Assembly: GCF_900230225.1 (NCBI RefSeq)
Contig: NZ_OCNH01000003.1
Span: forward strand, 186,001-250,000
DNA length: 64,000 nt
Reading direction: 5' to 3'
Source: Spirosoma fluviale
GTDB lineage: Bacteria; Bacteroidota; Bacteroidia; Cytophagales; Spirosomataceae
Below the pieces are notes generated by a model. It was not told the DNA's origin. It worked only from the letters and a program-made list of their open reading frames with translations, and did not search any database. This document shows, piece after piece, positions 34,053 to 42,699 of the stretch. The translations under genes and the position numbers were made by a program. Numbering within the stretch: position 1 is the first letter of the stretch; each line of letters opens with the position of its first letter.

Positions 34053-34883
34053 CTATTTGTTGGTGAGAGATGGCTTAGGTAAGCTGGGTAGTGAGGCTGT
34101 CTGCAACCAGAAGCGGCAGACCCGCTCAATCGTTTGTACAAAAGACAACTGGCCATCCTGTAAAGAAATGACCGAATTCGCCTGCCGTTTGTAGCCATCG
34201 CTAATTAGTGTATCGGCTGGTGTAACAAATAAGATGACGGGTATCCGGCATAAGTAAGGGTCCCGTTTGAGCCGTTGCAGCGTCTGAAGCCGCTCCACTG
34301 TAGTTGTACGGGCATCCAGTAAAATAAGCGTTGGAAGTTCTTCGGCAGAAATTCCGGCCAGATGATCGGGTAGTTGGTTGCTTTGCTCCGCAATTTGCAA
34401 ACGGTACTGAGGCCAGCGTTGGCTCATCATCTTTGTAACAATAGGCTCGCAGGACGGATCGTCGGTAACCAGCAGAATTGATTGCTTCGAGACGTTTTCC
34501 GAAGGAGCCTTTTTGGTTGAGCTTATCGTAAATGTAACCGCTGCGCTGGCTTTTTCAGCATCTGCTGCTAAACGGTGGTCAAGGGCTTCTGCCACTTCGT
34601 TCCAACGTCGGCGGCTCACCGGAAAAATAAGTCCACTCTCAAGTTGAATCTCGCCGGCCATTTTCTGACGGGGAGGAGCTGTTAGGGTCCGGGCGTAAAT
34701 CGGGTTAATGAGCACACTCTTGTGGGTCCGGATAAAGCCCGGTAACTCATCCTGTAAATAGCTGATTGGTTTCGCTAACAGTTTTTTATCGCCGTTACGA
34801 TAATAAATCCAGCAGTAATTGTTAGCGCCTAATAAATGGGTGATGAGGTTTGGATGTTCAAGGGCCGGTTTTATAACGCTCAT
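34053..34883 (-). CDS. LytTR DNA-binding domain fused ahead of a degenerate receiver
   Basis: A 276-residue regulator with reversed domain order. Residues 10-100 are a LytTR domain (YYRNGDKKLLAKPISYLQDE, FIRTHKSVLINPIYA, FPVSRRR). After a linker, residues 135-265 form a receiver fold (ILLVTDDPS, LILLDART with Asp190, IPVILFVTPAD). At the position of the conserved receiver Lys (KP) there is Leu-Gln (SLQDG, 240-244), so normal phospho-switching is doubtful. Usual LytR/AlgR regulators have the receiver first. The C-terminal RFWLQTASLPSLP matches the tail of the response regulator at 32774. Target genes are unknown; the exopolysaccharide operon ends close by. Confidence 0.8.
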   Translation of the reverse strand: MSVIKPALEHPNLITHLLGANNYCWIYYRNGDKKLLAKPISYLQDELPGFIRTHKSVLINPIYARTLTAPPRQKMAGEIQLESGLIFPVSRRRWNEVAEALDHRLAADAEKASAAVTFTISSTKKAPSENVSKQSILLVTDDPSCEPIVTKMMSQRWPQYRLQIAEQSNQLPDHLAGISAEELPTLILLDARTTTVERLQTLQRLKRDPYLCRIPVILFVTPADTLISDGYKRQANSVISLQDGQLSFVQTIERVCRFWLQTASLPSLPKPSLTNK

Positions 34884-35027
34884 GGTAAAAGGTAGAGATA
34901 TTAAAAAGTGGTCAGGCTTACCAACGGTTTACACCAGAAAATATCGGTTTATATAGTCTACACTTTGTGTAAGGGTACTGTTTCAAGTTTACCTTAAAAT
35001 TATCTACTGAACTAGTAGATTAATAGG

Positions 35028-35059
35028 GCCGGGCCTGCCTTTTTAGAAACAGGCCCGGC
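35028..35059 (-). terminator. terminator at the end of the exopolysaccharide operon
   Basis: Arms 35028-35037 (GCCGGGCCTG) and 35050-35059 pair perfectly over 10 bp around a 12-base loop, 32 bp downstream of the stop at 35091. There is only a short T-run. Confidence 0.6.
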
Positions 35060-35090
35060 GGGAAACGTACAAAACAGCGTTCCTCAGGTC

Positions 35091-36776
35091 TTACCGGTCG
35101 TAGTCGGTCGCTTGTGGATTGACATTTGTCCAGCCCGAAACCCAGTTGTCTGTACCAAAAGCGCCCCGATAAGTCACCGACGTAAAGAACGAATTAGCCA
35201 GTTTGCCTCCGGTTACGGCACCCGTCAGGAGGGGTGAGCCGGTTTGTGGGACAAAAGCCGGCGAACTGAGGGTGAGGTTGCCCGGATTCAACAGCAGCGT
35301 TGCGACATCAGACGTTGCTATAATCTGGTTGGATCGTCCGGCTCCTGTGAAGTAGGTTGTAGCCTGCTCAGGGGTGTTCGATCCGGCACCCACTACGGGT
35401 GTTAGCGCATTGGCAACAACGATGCCTTTTAAATCCAGCGTTCCGCTCGTAAAGTTGGCCTGCGGCCCAACAGCAGCTCCTTCCAGGTAAACCCCCACCG
35501 GAAAGCCGTATACCAGCGAGTTATAGATGGAAACAGCGGTATTTCGGCGCAGGTATATGCCCGCATTGTATAAGCCGGTGGTAGGAGCGGTACTATAGGC
35601 GAAGCTGCTGAAGTTGGCGAAGGTCGGTGCCGTTTGCGTATAGCCGTTAATGGCCGTTACTGCCGTCACATCGCTGGTTTCGGCAGACTGGTAATTGTCG
35701 ACTTCAAAGCCGTTCGAGCCGGAGGGGTCGCCCACACTCACGTCCCTTAGCGACACGCCGAATTGTACGTTACCCACATAGCCCCAGTCGGCACTCCAGT
35801 CGTCGTCGAACGCCCGGTACGAAAACACGTTCTTTAATCGGGCAGTCCCGCCAAACCAGGCAAACGCATCACTGCCGCTGTACGACACCTGCACGTGATC
35901 GATAACAGTGTTAGTTCCAACGCCAATCAGTGTCAGGCCGCCGAGTCGGCTGGCGGGTGTGGTTGGCTGGGTCGCTCCGGCGTATTCGATGCGCACATAT
36001 TGCATTGTACCCGAGTTGTCCAGGGGTTCTCCGTAAGCTTCGACCGTACCCCGAACGCCATTCGGGTAAGCTGCTGTGCGGGATTGATTAACCGGCGCTT
36101 TTCCGATCAAAACAACACCGCCCCAGTCGCCATAACTACGCTGACCGGCTGCTTTGGACGAGGTAAACACGATGGGCTGTGTGGGGGTGCCAATGGCAAT
36201 CAGCTGCGCCCGACGCTCAACGATCAGCGCGCCCGGATAATTAGTGCCGTTGGGATCCATTTCGGGACCGGTGCCTTTGATAATCGTTCCCGGCTCAATA
36301 GTCAGCTTGTAATCGGCCGGGATGTAGACTTGTCCCCGGAGTACGTAAATCGTATCTTTTTTCCAGGTCAGGTTGGCAAAGGTCGTTCCGCGTACCTCTT
36401 TGGTGGGTTTCAGACCCGGAAGGGCAACGGTAAATGTTCCGGCGCTTTGGGCCGTCTGACCGTTGGCCGTTACCGAAACGGGACCGTTGGCGGCACCCGC
36501 TGGCACCACGACGACCAGTTTAGTTGGCGAGGCCGACACTACCGTGGCCGTAACGCCCCCAATGGTAATGGTGTTGCTGGCCGGATCGGTGCTGAAGTTC
36601 GTTCCCGTAATGGCAATGGTGCTACCCACCGGAGCCGTAGCCGGATCGATAGACGTTATTGCCGTAACGGCGGGCTGCGGGTCGGGATCGACGGGATCTT
36701 TTTTACAGGCCACAAAGGCCAGCGAAAGGCTCAACAGCAGGAGCAGTGCGGACAAAAGTTGTTTTACATGTTTCAT
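35091..36776 (-). CDS. lipoprotein with IPT/TIG domain and parallel beta-helix
   Basis: A 561-residue predicted surface lipoprotein. Signal peptide to Cys24 (AFVACKKDP). Residues about 40-118 are an IPT/TIG Ig-like domain (ITSIDPATAPVGSTIAITG and LVVVVPAGAANGPVSVT). From about 125 to the end a right-handed beta-helix-like region follows (KLTIEPGTIIKGTG, GALIVERRAQLIAIG, PIVFTSSKAAGQR, GDWGGVVLIGKAP, VQYVRIEYAG-type turns). Similar Bacteroidota proteins are surface-associated and of unknown function. It is the last gene of the polysaccharide operon, 33 bp after the GT-C gene, so it may bind, anchor or modify the polymer. A terminator follows. Function is inference. Confidence 0.75.
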   Translation of the reverse strand: MKHVKQLLSALLLLLSLSLAFVACKKDPVDPDPQPAVTAITSIDPATAPVGSTIAITGTNFSTDPASNTITIGGVTATVVSASPTKLVVVVPAGAANGPVSVTANGQTAQSAGTFTVALPGLKPTKEVRGTTFANLTWKKDTIYVLRGQVYIPADYKLTIEPGTIIKGTGPEMDPNGTNYPGALIVERRAQLIAIGTPTQPIVFTSSKAAGQRSYGDWGGVVLIGKAPVNQSRTAAYPNGVRGTVEAYGEPLDNSGTMQYVRIEYAGATQPTTPASRLGGLTLIGVGTNTVIDHVQVSYSGSDAFAWFGGTARLKNVFSYRAFDDDWSADWGYVGNVQFGVSLRDVSVGDPSGSNGFEVDNYQSAETSDVTAVTAINGYTQTAPTFANFSSFAYSTAPTTGLYNAGIYLRRNTAVSIYNSLVYGFPVGVYLEGAAVGPQANFTSGTLDLKGIVVANALTPVVGAGSNTPEQATTYFTGAGRSNQIIATSDVATLLLNPGNLTLSSPAFVPQTGSPLLTGAVTGGKLANSFFTSVTYRGAFGTDNWVSGWTNVNPQATDYDR

Positions 36777-36809
36777 AACTGGGTATTAGTTGGGTAAGAT
36801 GATGACTGT

Positions 36810-38393
36810 TTAGGACTGAAGTGTACATTCTAAAATGCGGTGACCTTCAATGGCAATGGGTAATTCGCGGATGATCCGGACCCGGCCGGTTTCGATGAAA
36901 TACTCGATCTGATAATTGCTGCTTTCATCGATTACGTAGAAGTGCGGCACCACCGACCGGGTGAAATGCTGGCTCGGGATGATGTCATTGACCTGATACT
37001 TTTCGCGAACCGATTTCAGCACCTTGTGCTCTACGGTAGCGCTCAGGATATTCGTTGGTTGCGTTGCGGTATCCCAATCCAGCAGATAACGAACCTTCGT
37101 TGTCTTGTCGTGGAACCAGATGGGCAGGAAGTAATCGGCGGTTTCGACAAAGACGGGGTACGCTTTGTTCAGTTGCGGCAGGTAGCTCAGCACCCCGCTG
37201 GGAAAGACATTGACTTTTCGGTTCTGGTAGAAAATAAATCCCGCCAGCGCGAGTATATAAAGGGGCAGGAACTTTACCCGAACCGCAACACGGCCCGGCT
37301 GTAACGGGCGACGATCCAGAAAAAAGTAGACGGCATACACCAATTGATACACGACCAGCAAATGACTCGGCCACAAGTACCGGCTGATGAACACCGACCG
37401 AAAAAACAGAGACACAACCAGGGCGATACCCACCGGAACCAGATACAGAAAGCCCGCCAGCAGGTAAAAGGTAAAGGCTTTGTCGGCGATGAGAAACTGA
37501 AACCGGGTGGTTCGCAAACGCGGCAGGGCGATGTACACCCACAACCCCACAATGAGCAGAAACCGTAGAATGGGCAAAACTTTAAAGACGGATTGCCGTT
37601 CGAGCGAGGACGAAAGCGACGGAGCCAGCTCACCGACAACCGTAAAAAAAGACGACAACGTGGGCACCGGAATCCAGGAGTGGGGCTTGCCTGCTTCGGT
37701 CTGAATGGCGAAGTTGGGATACCAGAGCAGGAGCCAGATCACCAGAATCAGCACATGTGCCCCTACTAAATAGGTGTATCGTTTATTCCCGGACCACAGA
37801 AACAAACTGGCGAAAAAAGCACCGGAGGCCGCTGTGTAAAACAACCCGAAACTATGAGTGAACACAATCAGTAACCCAAGTACGAAAAATGCGACTAACG
37901 ATTCTACGCGCTCGGGGGCGGTAGTGAGCTGATGCAACACCATGAAATACCCGAAGCTGATGAGCAGAAAAAGCGAATAGCCGCGAATCTGGGTCGATAA
38001 TGTCAGGTTCAGGTAGGTGAATGCAACGATGAGGCTGATGAGCAGGAAGTTCCTGACCGGCGTGCCGATAAGCACCGTTGTATACTGGTAAAACACGGCA
38101 AGCGTAGTAGAAAAAAGAAGCACCGAAACCGCCCGTAGAAACTGCGGATTCTCACTGATGACATGCCCAATGAACCAGTACAGATTCGGAAAAATGGGTG
38201 GATTCTGGTCCATGTTACTCACCAGCGCATCATTCATGTGCGCCAGGGAAGGGTCAGAAATCAGGATATAACTCAGCACCTCATCCATCCACAGCCATTT
38301 CTCCTTGAAAAACAACGAGACGATCAGGCTAATCGAGAAGATAAGCAGCAGGGCTATACTCAATAAAATGATCTGTTTTCTTCGCTGATTCAC
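36810..38393 (-). CDS. GT-C-type membrane glycosyltransferase (GT39/ArnT-like)
   Basis: A 527-residue inner-membrane protein with about ten to twelve hydrophobic segments. It begins at GTG 38393, because the next ATG would remove the first membrane segment. The early extracytoplasmic loop has KWLWMDEVLSY with an Asp-Glu pair and then DQNPPIF, the usual layout of lipid-dependent GT-C enzymes of the GT39/GT83 type. The last about 120 residues are soluble. It may add a sugar from a polyprenyl-phosphate donor to the polymer or to protein. It lies 43 bp after a GT4 gene in the operon. Confidence 0.75.
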   Translation of the reverse strand: MNQRRKQIILLSIALLLIFSISLIVSLFFKEKWLWMDEVLSYILISDPSLAHMNDALVSNMDQNPPIFPNLYWFIGHVISENPQFLRAVSVLLFSTTLAVFYQYTTVLIGTPVRNFLLISLIVAFTYLNLTLSTQIRGYSLFLLISFGYFMVLHQLTTAPERVESLVAFFVLGLLIVFTHSFGLFYTAASGAFFASLFLWSGNKRYTYLVGAHVLILVIWLLLWYPNFAIQTEAGKPHSWIPVPTLSSFFTVVGELAPSLSSSLERQSVFKVLPILRFLLIVGLWVYIALPRLRTTRFQFLIADKAFTFYLLAGFLYLVPVGIALVVSLFFRSVFISRYLWPSHLLVVYQLVYAVYFFLDRRPLQPGRVAVRVKFLPLYILALAGFIFYQNRKVNVFPSGVLSYLPQLNKAYPVFVETADYFLPIWFHDKTTKVRYLLDWDTATQPTNILSATVEHKVLKSVREKYQVNDIIPSQHFTRSVVPHFYVIDESSNYQIEYFIETGRVRIIRELPIAIEGHRILECTLQS

Positions 38394-38436
38394 CTTCGTA
38401 ACGGGTTTGAATACTATCTTTTTCGCTTGTCAGTGT

Positions 38437-39687
38437 TTACCCTTTGTAAGCTGGGTCAACGCTCAGTTGCGCACTGCTTGCCTCAGCGCTTTTGGCCGTC
38501 TTTGGGCTCATACAGTGCTTTTTATAAAGCGACACGTATTGATCGGCGACTTCCTCAATCGGAAATCGCGTTTGCACAATCCGGATTGCGTTGGTCGAGC
38601 ACCGTTTGTAGAGTACCGGATCGGACAGGAGTTTATCGACGGCCTCCACCATCTCGTCCACCTTCGTAACGTCGACCAGCAGGCCTCCATCTTCCACCAC
38701 CCAGGCCACCGCCCCGCTGTCTTTTCCGGCCACAACGGGCACGCCAAAACTCATGGCTTCGGCCATTACCATGCCGAACGATTCTTCGAGGGAGGCATGC
38801 AGCAACACTGTACTCTGAGACACTTTATCGAGTACCTCCGCGTAGCGCGTCGAGCCATGCAGCACCACGTTGGGTATTTGATGCTCCCGGCAGAAAGCGT
38901 CGGCATGTTCGCCAGGTTCGAAGGCTGTGCCAAAGGCCCAGAGGACCGCATTCGGGTGCCGCTGCTGAATGCCTTTAAACGCCAGCAGGGCATTTTTGCT
39001 ATTCTTTCGGTCGTCCCAGCCGTTCACAACCATGCTGATGGTGGGCACTTCCGACCGGGTCGAATGCCGTCCTTTATCGGGCATCGGCACCGGGTTAGGC
39101 ACCACGGCTACAGGCTCGGTTATCCATTGCTGTACGGTGCCGGCCATGTAGGGCGATACCGCCGTGAACCATCGGCCCCGCTGAAATACGTACCGGGCGA
39201 GCAGCAGATGGAAGAAGCGATTCAGCGTACGAACGTAGTTGAAAATTATCCGGGCGTTGTCGTGTACGGTAATGAGCGCGTTGGGTGTGTACGTCAGACC
39301 TGCCAGCGCGTACTCATACGTCCAGTGAGCATGTACCACATCGGGCTTATACTGCTTCAGCACGGCCACCATCTGGTTTCGCTCGAAGCGGAAAAAGTCG
39401 GCGGTGCGGCCGGGGCGTTTCCCGTTGGGGCGGAACGTATGTTTTCGTTTAGGAACCACCACATAGGTCAGCAACGGGTCGGTATACACAAACGGCGGCT
39501 CATCGTCGGCCAGCTGATCGTCTATGGTAATGGCCAGCACCTTATACCCGCGAGACAGGTATTCGTTAATGAGATTACTGATCAACGGAGCCCCCGGCTG
39601 TCCTTTCGGGTACGAGCCGAGTTGCCGCCGGGCGGCCTCCGTCAGCAGGTCGTTCGTTGCAATAGAGCCCAGGATACTGATGTACAT
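38437..39687 (-). CDS. glycosyltransferase family 4
   Basis: A 416-residue cytoplasmic GT-B glycosyltransferase. The N-terminal domain has DVVHAHWTYEYALAGL, a typical acceptor-side motif. The donor side shows ISMVVNGWDDRKN and the family EX7E motif in EESFGMVMAEAMSFGVPVVA (about 318-337), then the GGLLVDVTKVDEMVEAV end. The sugar added is unknown. A long open frame on the opposite strand is only a shadow of this codon-biased gene. It overlaps no neighbour and lies 22 bp from the next GT4 gene. Confidence 0.88.
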   Translation of the reverse strand: MYISILGSIATNDLLTEAARRQLGSYPKGQPGAPLISNLINEYLSRGYKVLAITIDDQLADDEPPFVYTDPLLTYVVVPKRKHTFRPNGKRPGRTADFFRFERNQMVAVLKQYKPDVVHAHWTYEYALAGLTYTPNALITVHDNARIIFNYVRTLNRFFHLLLARYVFQRGRWFTAVSPYMAGTVQQWITEPVAVVPNPVPMPDKGRHSTRSEVPTISMVVNGWDDRKNSKNALLAFKGIQQRHPNAVLWAFGTAFEPGEHADAFCREHQIPNVVLHGSTRYAEVLDKVSQSTVLLHASLEESFGMVMAEAMSFGVPVVAGKDSGAVAWVVEDGGLLVDVTKVDEMVEAVDKLLSDPVLYKRCSTNAIRIVQTRFPIEEVADQYVSLYKKHCMSPKTAKSAEASSAQLSVDPAYKG

Positions 39688-39709
39688 GTTGGTTGTTGAG
39701 TTAGTTTGA

Positions 39710-40972
39710 CTATTCCTGACTGACGGCCATGACCACGCTGGCGGACTGACCCATGAGGGCGGTGTAGTATCGGCGGATAATGTGGTCCACTTTCAGCTCC
39801 CACCGTTGCTGTTGAGCAAAGTGAAAGGCATTGATTCCCATGTTAACCCGCTTTTGTTCGTTGTGATACATCCAGGTAATCGCTTCGGCCAGCCCCTGTG
39901 CAACGGTTTCCGGATCGGTAACGGGCACCCGAATACCGGTCGAATCATCCACTAGCTCGGCCTGTCCGTGGAGCTTCAGCGTTACTACCGGCAGGGAGTA
40001 GCCCATAGCCTCCATCAACTGAGCGGGGCCGGTGTCGCGCAGGCTCGTGAACAGAAATGCGTCGGCTTGGCGGTAGTATTCCTTCACCTGCTCGTAATTG
40101 ACCTTGCCAACCCATGTAACCCGTTTGCCGAGGTTGTATTTCTCGATGTACTCAGGAACGAACTGCCCCATTTCGCCATCGCCCACAATCGTTAGGTGAA
40201 TGGGTAGCTGCGGGTCTACTTTGCTCATGCCATGCAGGGAAAGTTCAAGCGCTTTGCGGGGCATCAGTCGGCCAACCCAAACCAGCTCCAGTGAATCATG
40301 GGTGGGGCGATGAATGGGTTTCGACGGGATAAAGCGGGCACCCACCCCCCCGAACTCCTTCTCAACACCTTTGGTCCGGCCCATCGCTGCGATCATCTGG
40401 CGGGTGTCTTCGTTCCAGGCCAGCACATAATCGGCCTGGCGGACAGACTGGTAGCAGCCGGGATTGAAATGACGCATAAGATCGCTCACCCACGACCGCA
40501 TCTTCTCCTTCAGCCAGTGAGATTTAAAGTAATGGCGCATGGTGGCGGGGGCTTCCTGACCACCGCCAACGGGGCCGTAGATAAAGGGTAATTTGAGTTT
40601 ATAGAGGTAACTACCCAGTTGCAGACTGGTGTAACTGACGTGATGGACCAGGTCGAACTTGTGCTTTTTCGTGAGTTTCAAGGCCGACTGCAACGCAGTC
40701 CACTGCCAGTAGAGGTAATGGAAATACATGCCCAGCAGACCAAACGAACCGGCTTTTTCGGCCCAGCCGGGCAGCGTAACGAACTCAAAATTCAGGTTAG
40801 GGTATGCGCACTGGCGGAGCTTCTGTTCGATTTCGGCTTTGCCGATGTCTCTGGTCAGGCACCATACTTCATACCCCTGCTGGCTAACCAGCGATGAGTA
40901 GAACCAGCCGTTCCCCTCCTCCGACCCTCGGTCGGGAATGCAGGCGTAGGCAGAAATAAGTACTTTTTTCAT
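39710..40972 (-). CDS. glycosyltransferase family 4 (paralogue of 43634-44902)
   Basis: A 420-residue GT-B glycosyltransferase beginning MKKVLISAYACIPDRGSEEG. It has the acceptor-side YGPVGGGQEAP, then LVWVGRLMPRKALELSLHGM on the donor side and DTGPAQLMEAMGYSLPVVTL in place of a standard EX7E stretch. It shares most of its motifs with the gene at 43634 (same start, LIGMYFHYLYWQW, FDLVHHV, GPVGGGQ, MLPRKALEL), so the two arose by duplication. They flank the GMC/AKR pair. The sugar donor is unknown. Confidence 0.9.
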   Translation of the reverse strand: MKKVLISAYACIPDRGSEEGNGWFYSSLVSQQGYEVWCLTRDIGKAEIEQKLRQCAYPNLNFEFVTLPGWAEKAGSFGLLGMYFHYLYWQWTALQSALKLTKKHKFDLVHHVSYTSLQLGSYLYKLKLPFIYGPVGGGQEAPATMRHYFKSHWLKEKMRSWVSDLMRHFNPGCYQSVRQADYVLAWNEDTRQMIAAMGRTKGVEKEFGGVGARFIPSKPIHRPTHDSLELVWVGRLMPRKALELSLHGMSKVDPQLPIHLTIVGDGEMGQFVPEYIEKYNLGKRVTWVGKVNYEQVKEYYRQADAFLFTSLRDTGPAQLMEAMGYSLPVVTLKLHGQAELVDDSTGIRVPVTDPETVAQGLAEAITWMYHNEQKRVNMGINAFHFAQQQRWELKVDHIIRRYYTALMGQSASVVMAVSQE

Positions 40973-41034
40973 AACGTAAGGGAGTCAATGCACTGGTGAA
41001 AAGGGTGAAGGGTCAATGGCTAGTGGATCATGCG

Positions 41035-42699
41035 TTAGGGTTTAGTTTTCAGGTAGTTCGCCAACTGCAGGGCGTGTGCAACAATGGTAAGGGTCGGGTT
41101 GGCATGTCCGCCGGTTGGAAACACCGACGAGCCCGCCACATACAGGTTGTGCAAGCCGTGTACTTTGGCGTCTCGATCGACCACGCCTGTCTGCGGATCA
41201 TCAGACATCCGGGTGGTGCCGATGTGGTGCGAGGCCGAGTTAAAGGTCTTGAACAGTTCACGGAGGTAGCTTCGTAGACCCGGTTCCGAATACCTTATTT
41301 CGCCCATCTTTTTCTCGACAAACGTCCTCACGAATAGAGCGTGTGTTTTAACGATCGACTCAATGTCGGCTTCCAGAAAAGCGAGCTGGACTTCGGCTCT
41401 GGGCATACCAAATGAGTCTTTCTGCGAGTCGGACAAACGCACCCGGCTGGTTCGGTTAGGCGACTGTTCTGCCTGGAAATACAAACCCCAGTATTCGTTC
41501 CGTCGGGAAGGCAGCAGGAACGGCAACCGGCGTTTCGCCATGCGTTTCAGCCCGATCTGGATCAGATTCGGCACATCCATCAGGCCGTTGCGGGCAATGT
41601 TGACGGTATGCTCACGGAGGTCGGGTATCAACTGTTTCGCCTTACTCACCGACCGATGAAACGAACGCTGGCTCAAAATGGACAGTACCGATTTGACCAC
41701 GAAGCGGGAGGAAAACAGGACGTCCCGATGGCCGGTTTTCTGGGTGGGGTGGTATAAAAAAAAGATGGTGTTCAGTAGCTTGTTTCGAACCTGAACCGGC
41801 TCAGGGAACCACCAGCGCCGTCGGCAGTAGACCCCTCCCGCATCCCGTTCGAAATCGGCCATGAGCTTTTCTTTGTCGTGCAGTTTCAACTCCGCATAGG
41901 TGCCGCTGATGTGCACCATGTAATAGCGCCCTACATTGTCGTGCTGGTTGCCGAGGCCGGTAGGAAAGCGGTCGTTTGTCGAGACCAGCAGCAGCCGGGC
42001 ATTTTCAATGCCGCCGGTTGCCAGCACAAAATCACGCGCCTGAACAGACAGCATTTTGTCGGTCATGGACACATCGACATGACTAACGCTATCGGTTGTG
42101 TCCTGCGTTTGCAGACTGATAACGTGCGCATCCAGCAGCACCCGAATGTTGGGGCTGTTTTCCAGTTGTTTCTGGTATGTTTTGCCGAAATGAACGGGCG
42201 GACTCCAGCGTTCCAGCGGGTAGGAGACCAGTCCATCGGAGTCTAGTCCTTCCAGAATTTCCTGTTTGTTTTCCGGAAAGGCCTTTTGGGCGTTGAACTC
42301 AAAACGGCCGATCTGGCACAGCTCGGCCGCCTGCTCGTAATAGGGATGCAGGTCTTGATAAGTCATTGGCCAGCCGCTGTCGGGCACCCAGGAACGGGCT
42401 TTGAAATCGACCGGCTCGAAGGGCATACAACGACCACCCCAGGCCGACGACGTACCACCAAACTGGCGTCGGCGGTTTTCTTCCAGCGGTTCATGAGAAC
42501 CTCTGGGCGAAACGGCGCCCCGGTATAAATCCTGGTTTGAGATGGTTTCGGACCAGTTGCCGCCCGTGATCATAATGACCGAGAACGGGGAACCATCCAG
42601 GCTAAGTGCCATTGAAATAGCTGCCGGACCACTACCAATAATGCATATATCGGCGTCGAGCGTGTGACCTGGCGGGAACGTGTTTTTTGTGACGATCAT
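41035..42699 (-). CDS. GMC-family FAD oxidoreductase
   Basis: A 554-residue flavin enzyme. The FAD dinucleotide motif is IIGSGPAAISMAL (about 21-33). The GMC end is complete: HHIGTTRMSDD, then NLYVAGSSVFPTGGHANPTLT with the active-site His532/Asn534. GMC enzymes oxidise alcohols or sugars. It overlaps the aldo/keto reductase gene by four bases (ATGA), so the two are probably partners in making or changing a sugar of the polymer, for example by oxidation followed by reduction at another carbon. This pairing role is inference. No signal peptide, so it is cytoplasmic. Confidence 0.85.
   Translation of the reverse strand: MIVTKNTFPPGHTLDADICIIGSGPAAISMALSLDGSPFSVIMITGGNWSETISNQDLYRGAVSPRGSHEPLEENRRRQFGGTSSAWGGRCMPFEPVDFKARSWVPDSGWPMTYQDLHPYYEQAAELCQIGRFEFNAQKAFPENKQEILEGLDSDGLVSYPLERWSPPVHFGKTYQKQLENSPNIRVLLDAHVISLQTQDTTDSVSHVDVSMTDKMLSVQARDFVLATGGIENARLLLVSTNDRFPTGLGNQHDNVGRYYMVHISGTYAELKLHDKEKLMADFERDAGGVYCRRRWWFPEPVQVRNKLLNTIFFLYHPTQKTGHRDVLFSSRFVVKSVLSILSQRSFHRSVSKAKQLIPDLREHTVNIARNGLMDVPNLIQIGLKRMAKRRLPFLLPSRRNEYWGLYFQAEQSPNRTSRVRLSDSQKDSFGMPRAEVQLAFLEADIESIVKTHALFVRTFVEKKMGEIRYSEPGLRSYLRELFKTFNSASHHIGTTRMSDDPQTGVVDRDAKVHGLHNLYVAGSSVFPTGGHANPTLTIVAHALQLANYLKTKP

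Noticed and set aside
38407..39699. 430-codon open frame opposite the GT4 gene at 38437
   Set aside because: The minus strand encodes a clear glycosyltransferase across the same bases; the plus-strand peptide has high His/Arg/Gly content and no motif.
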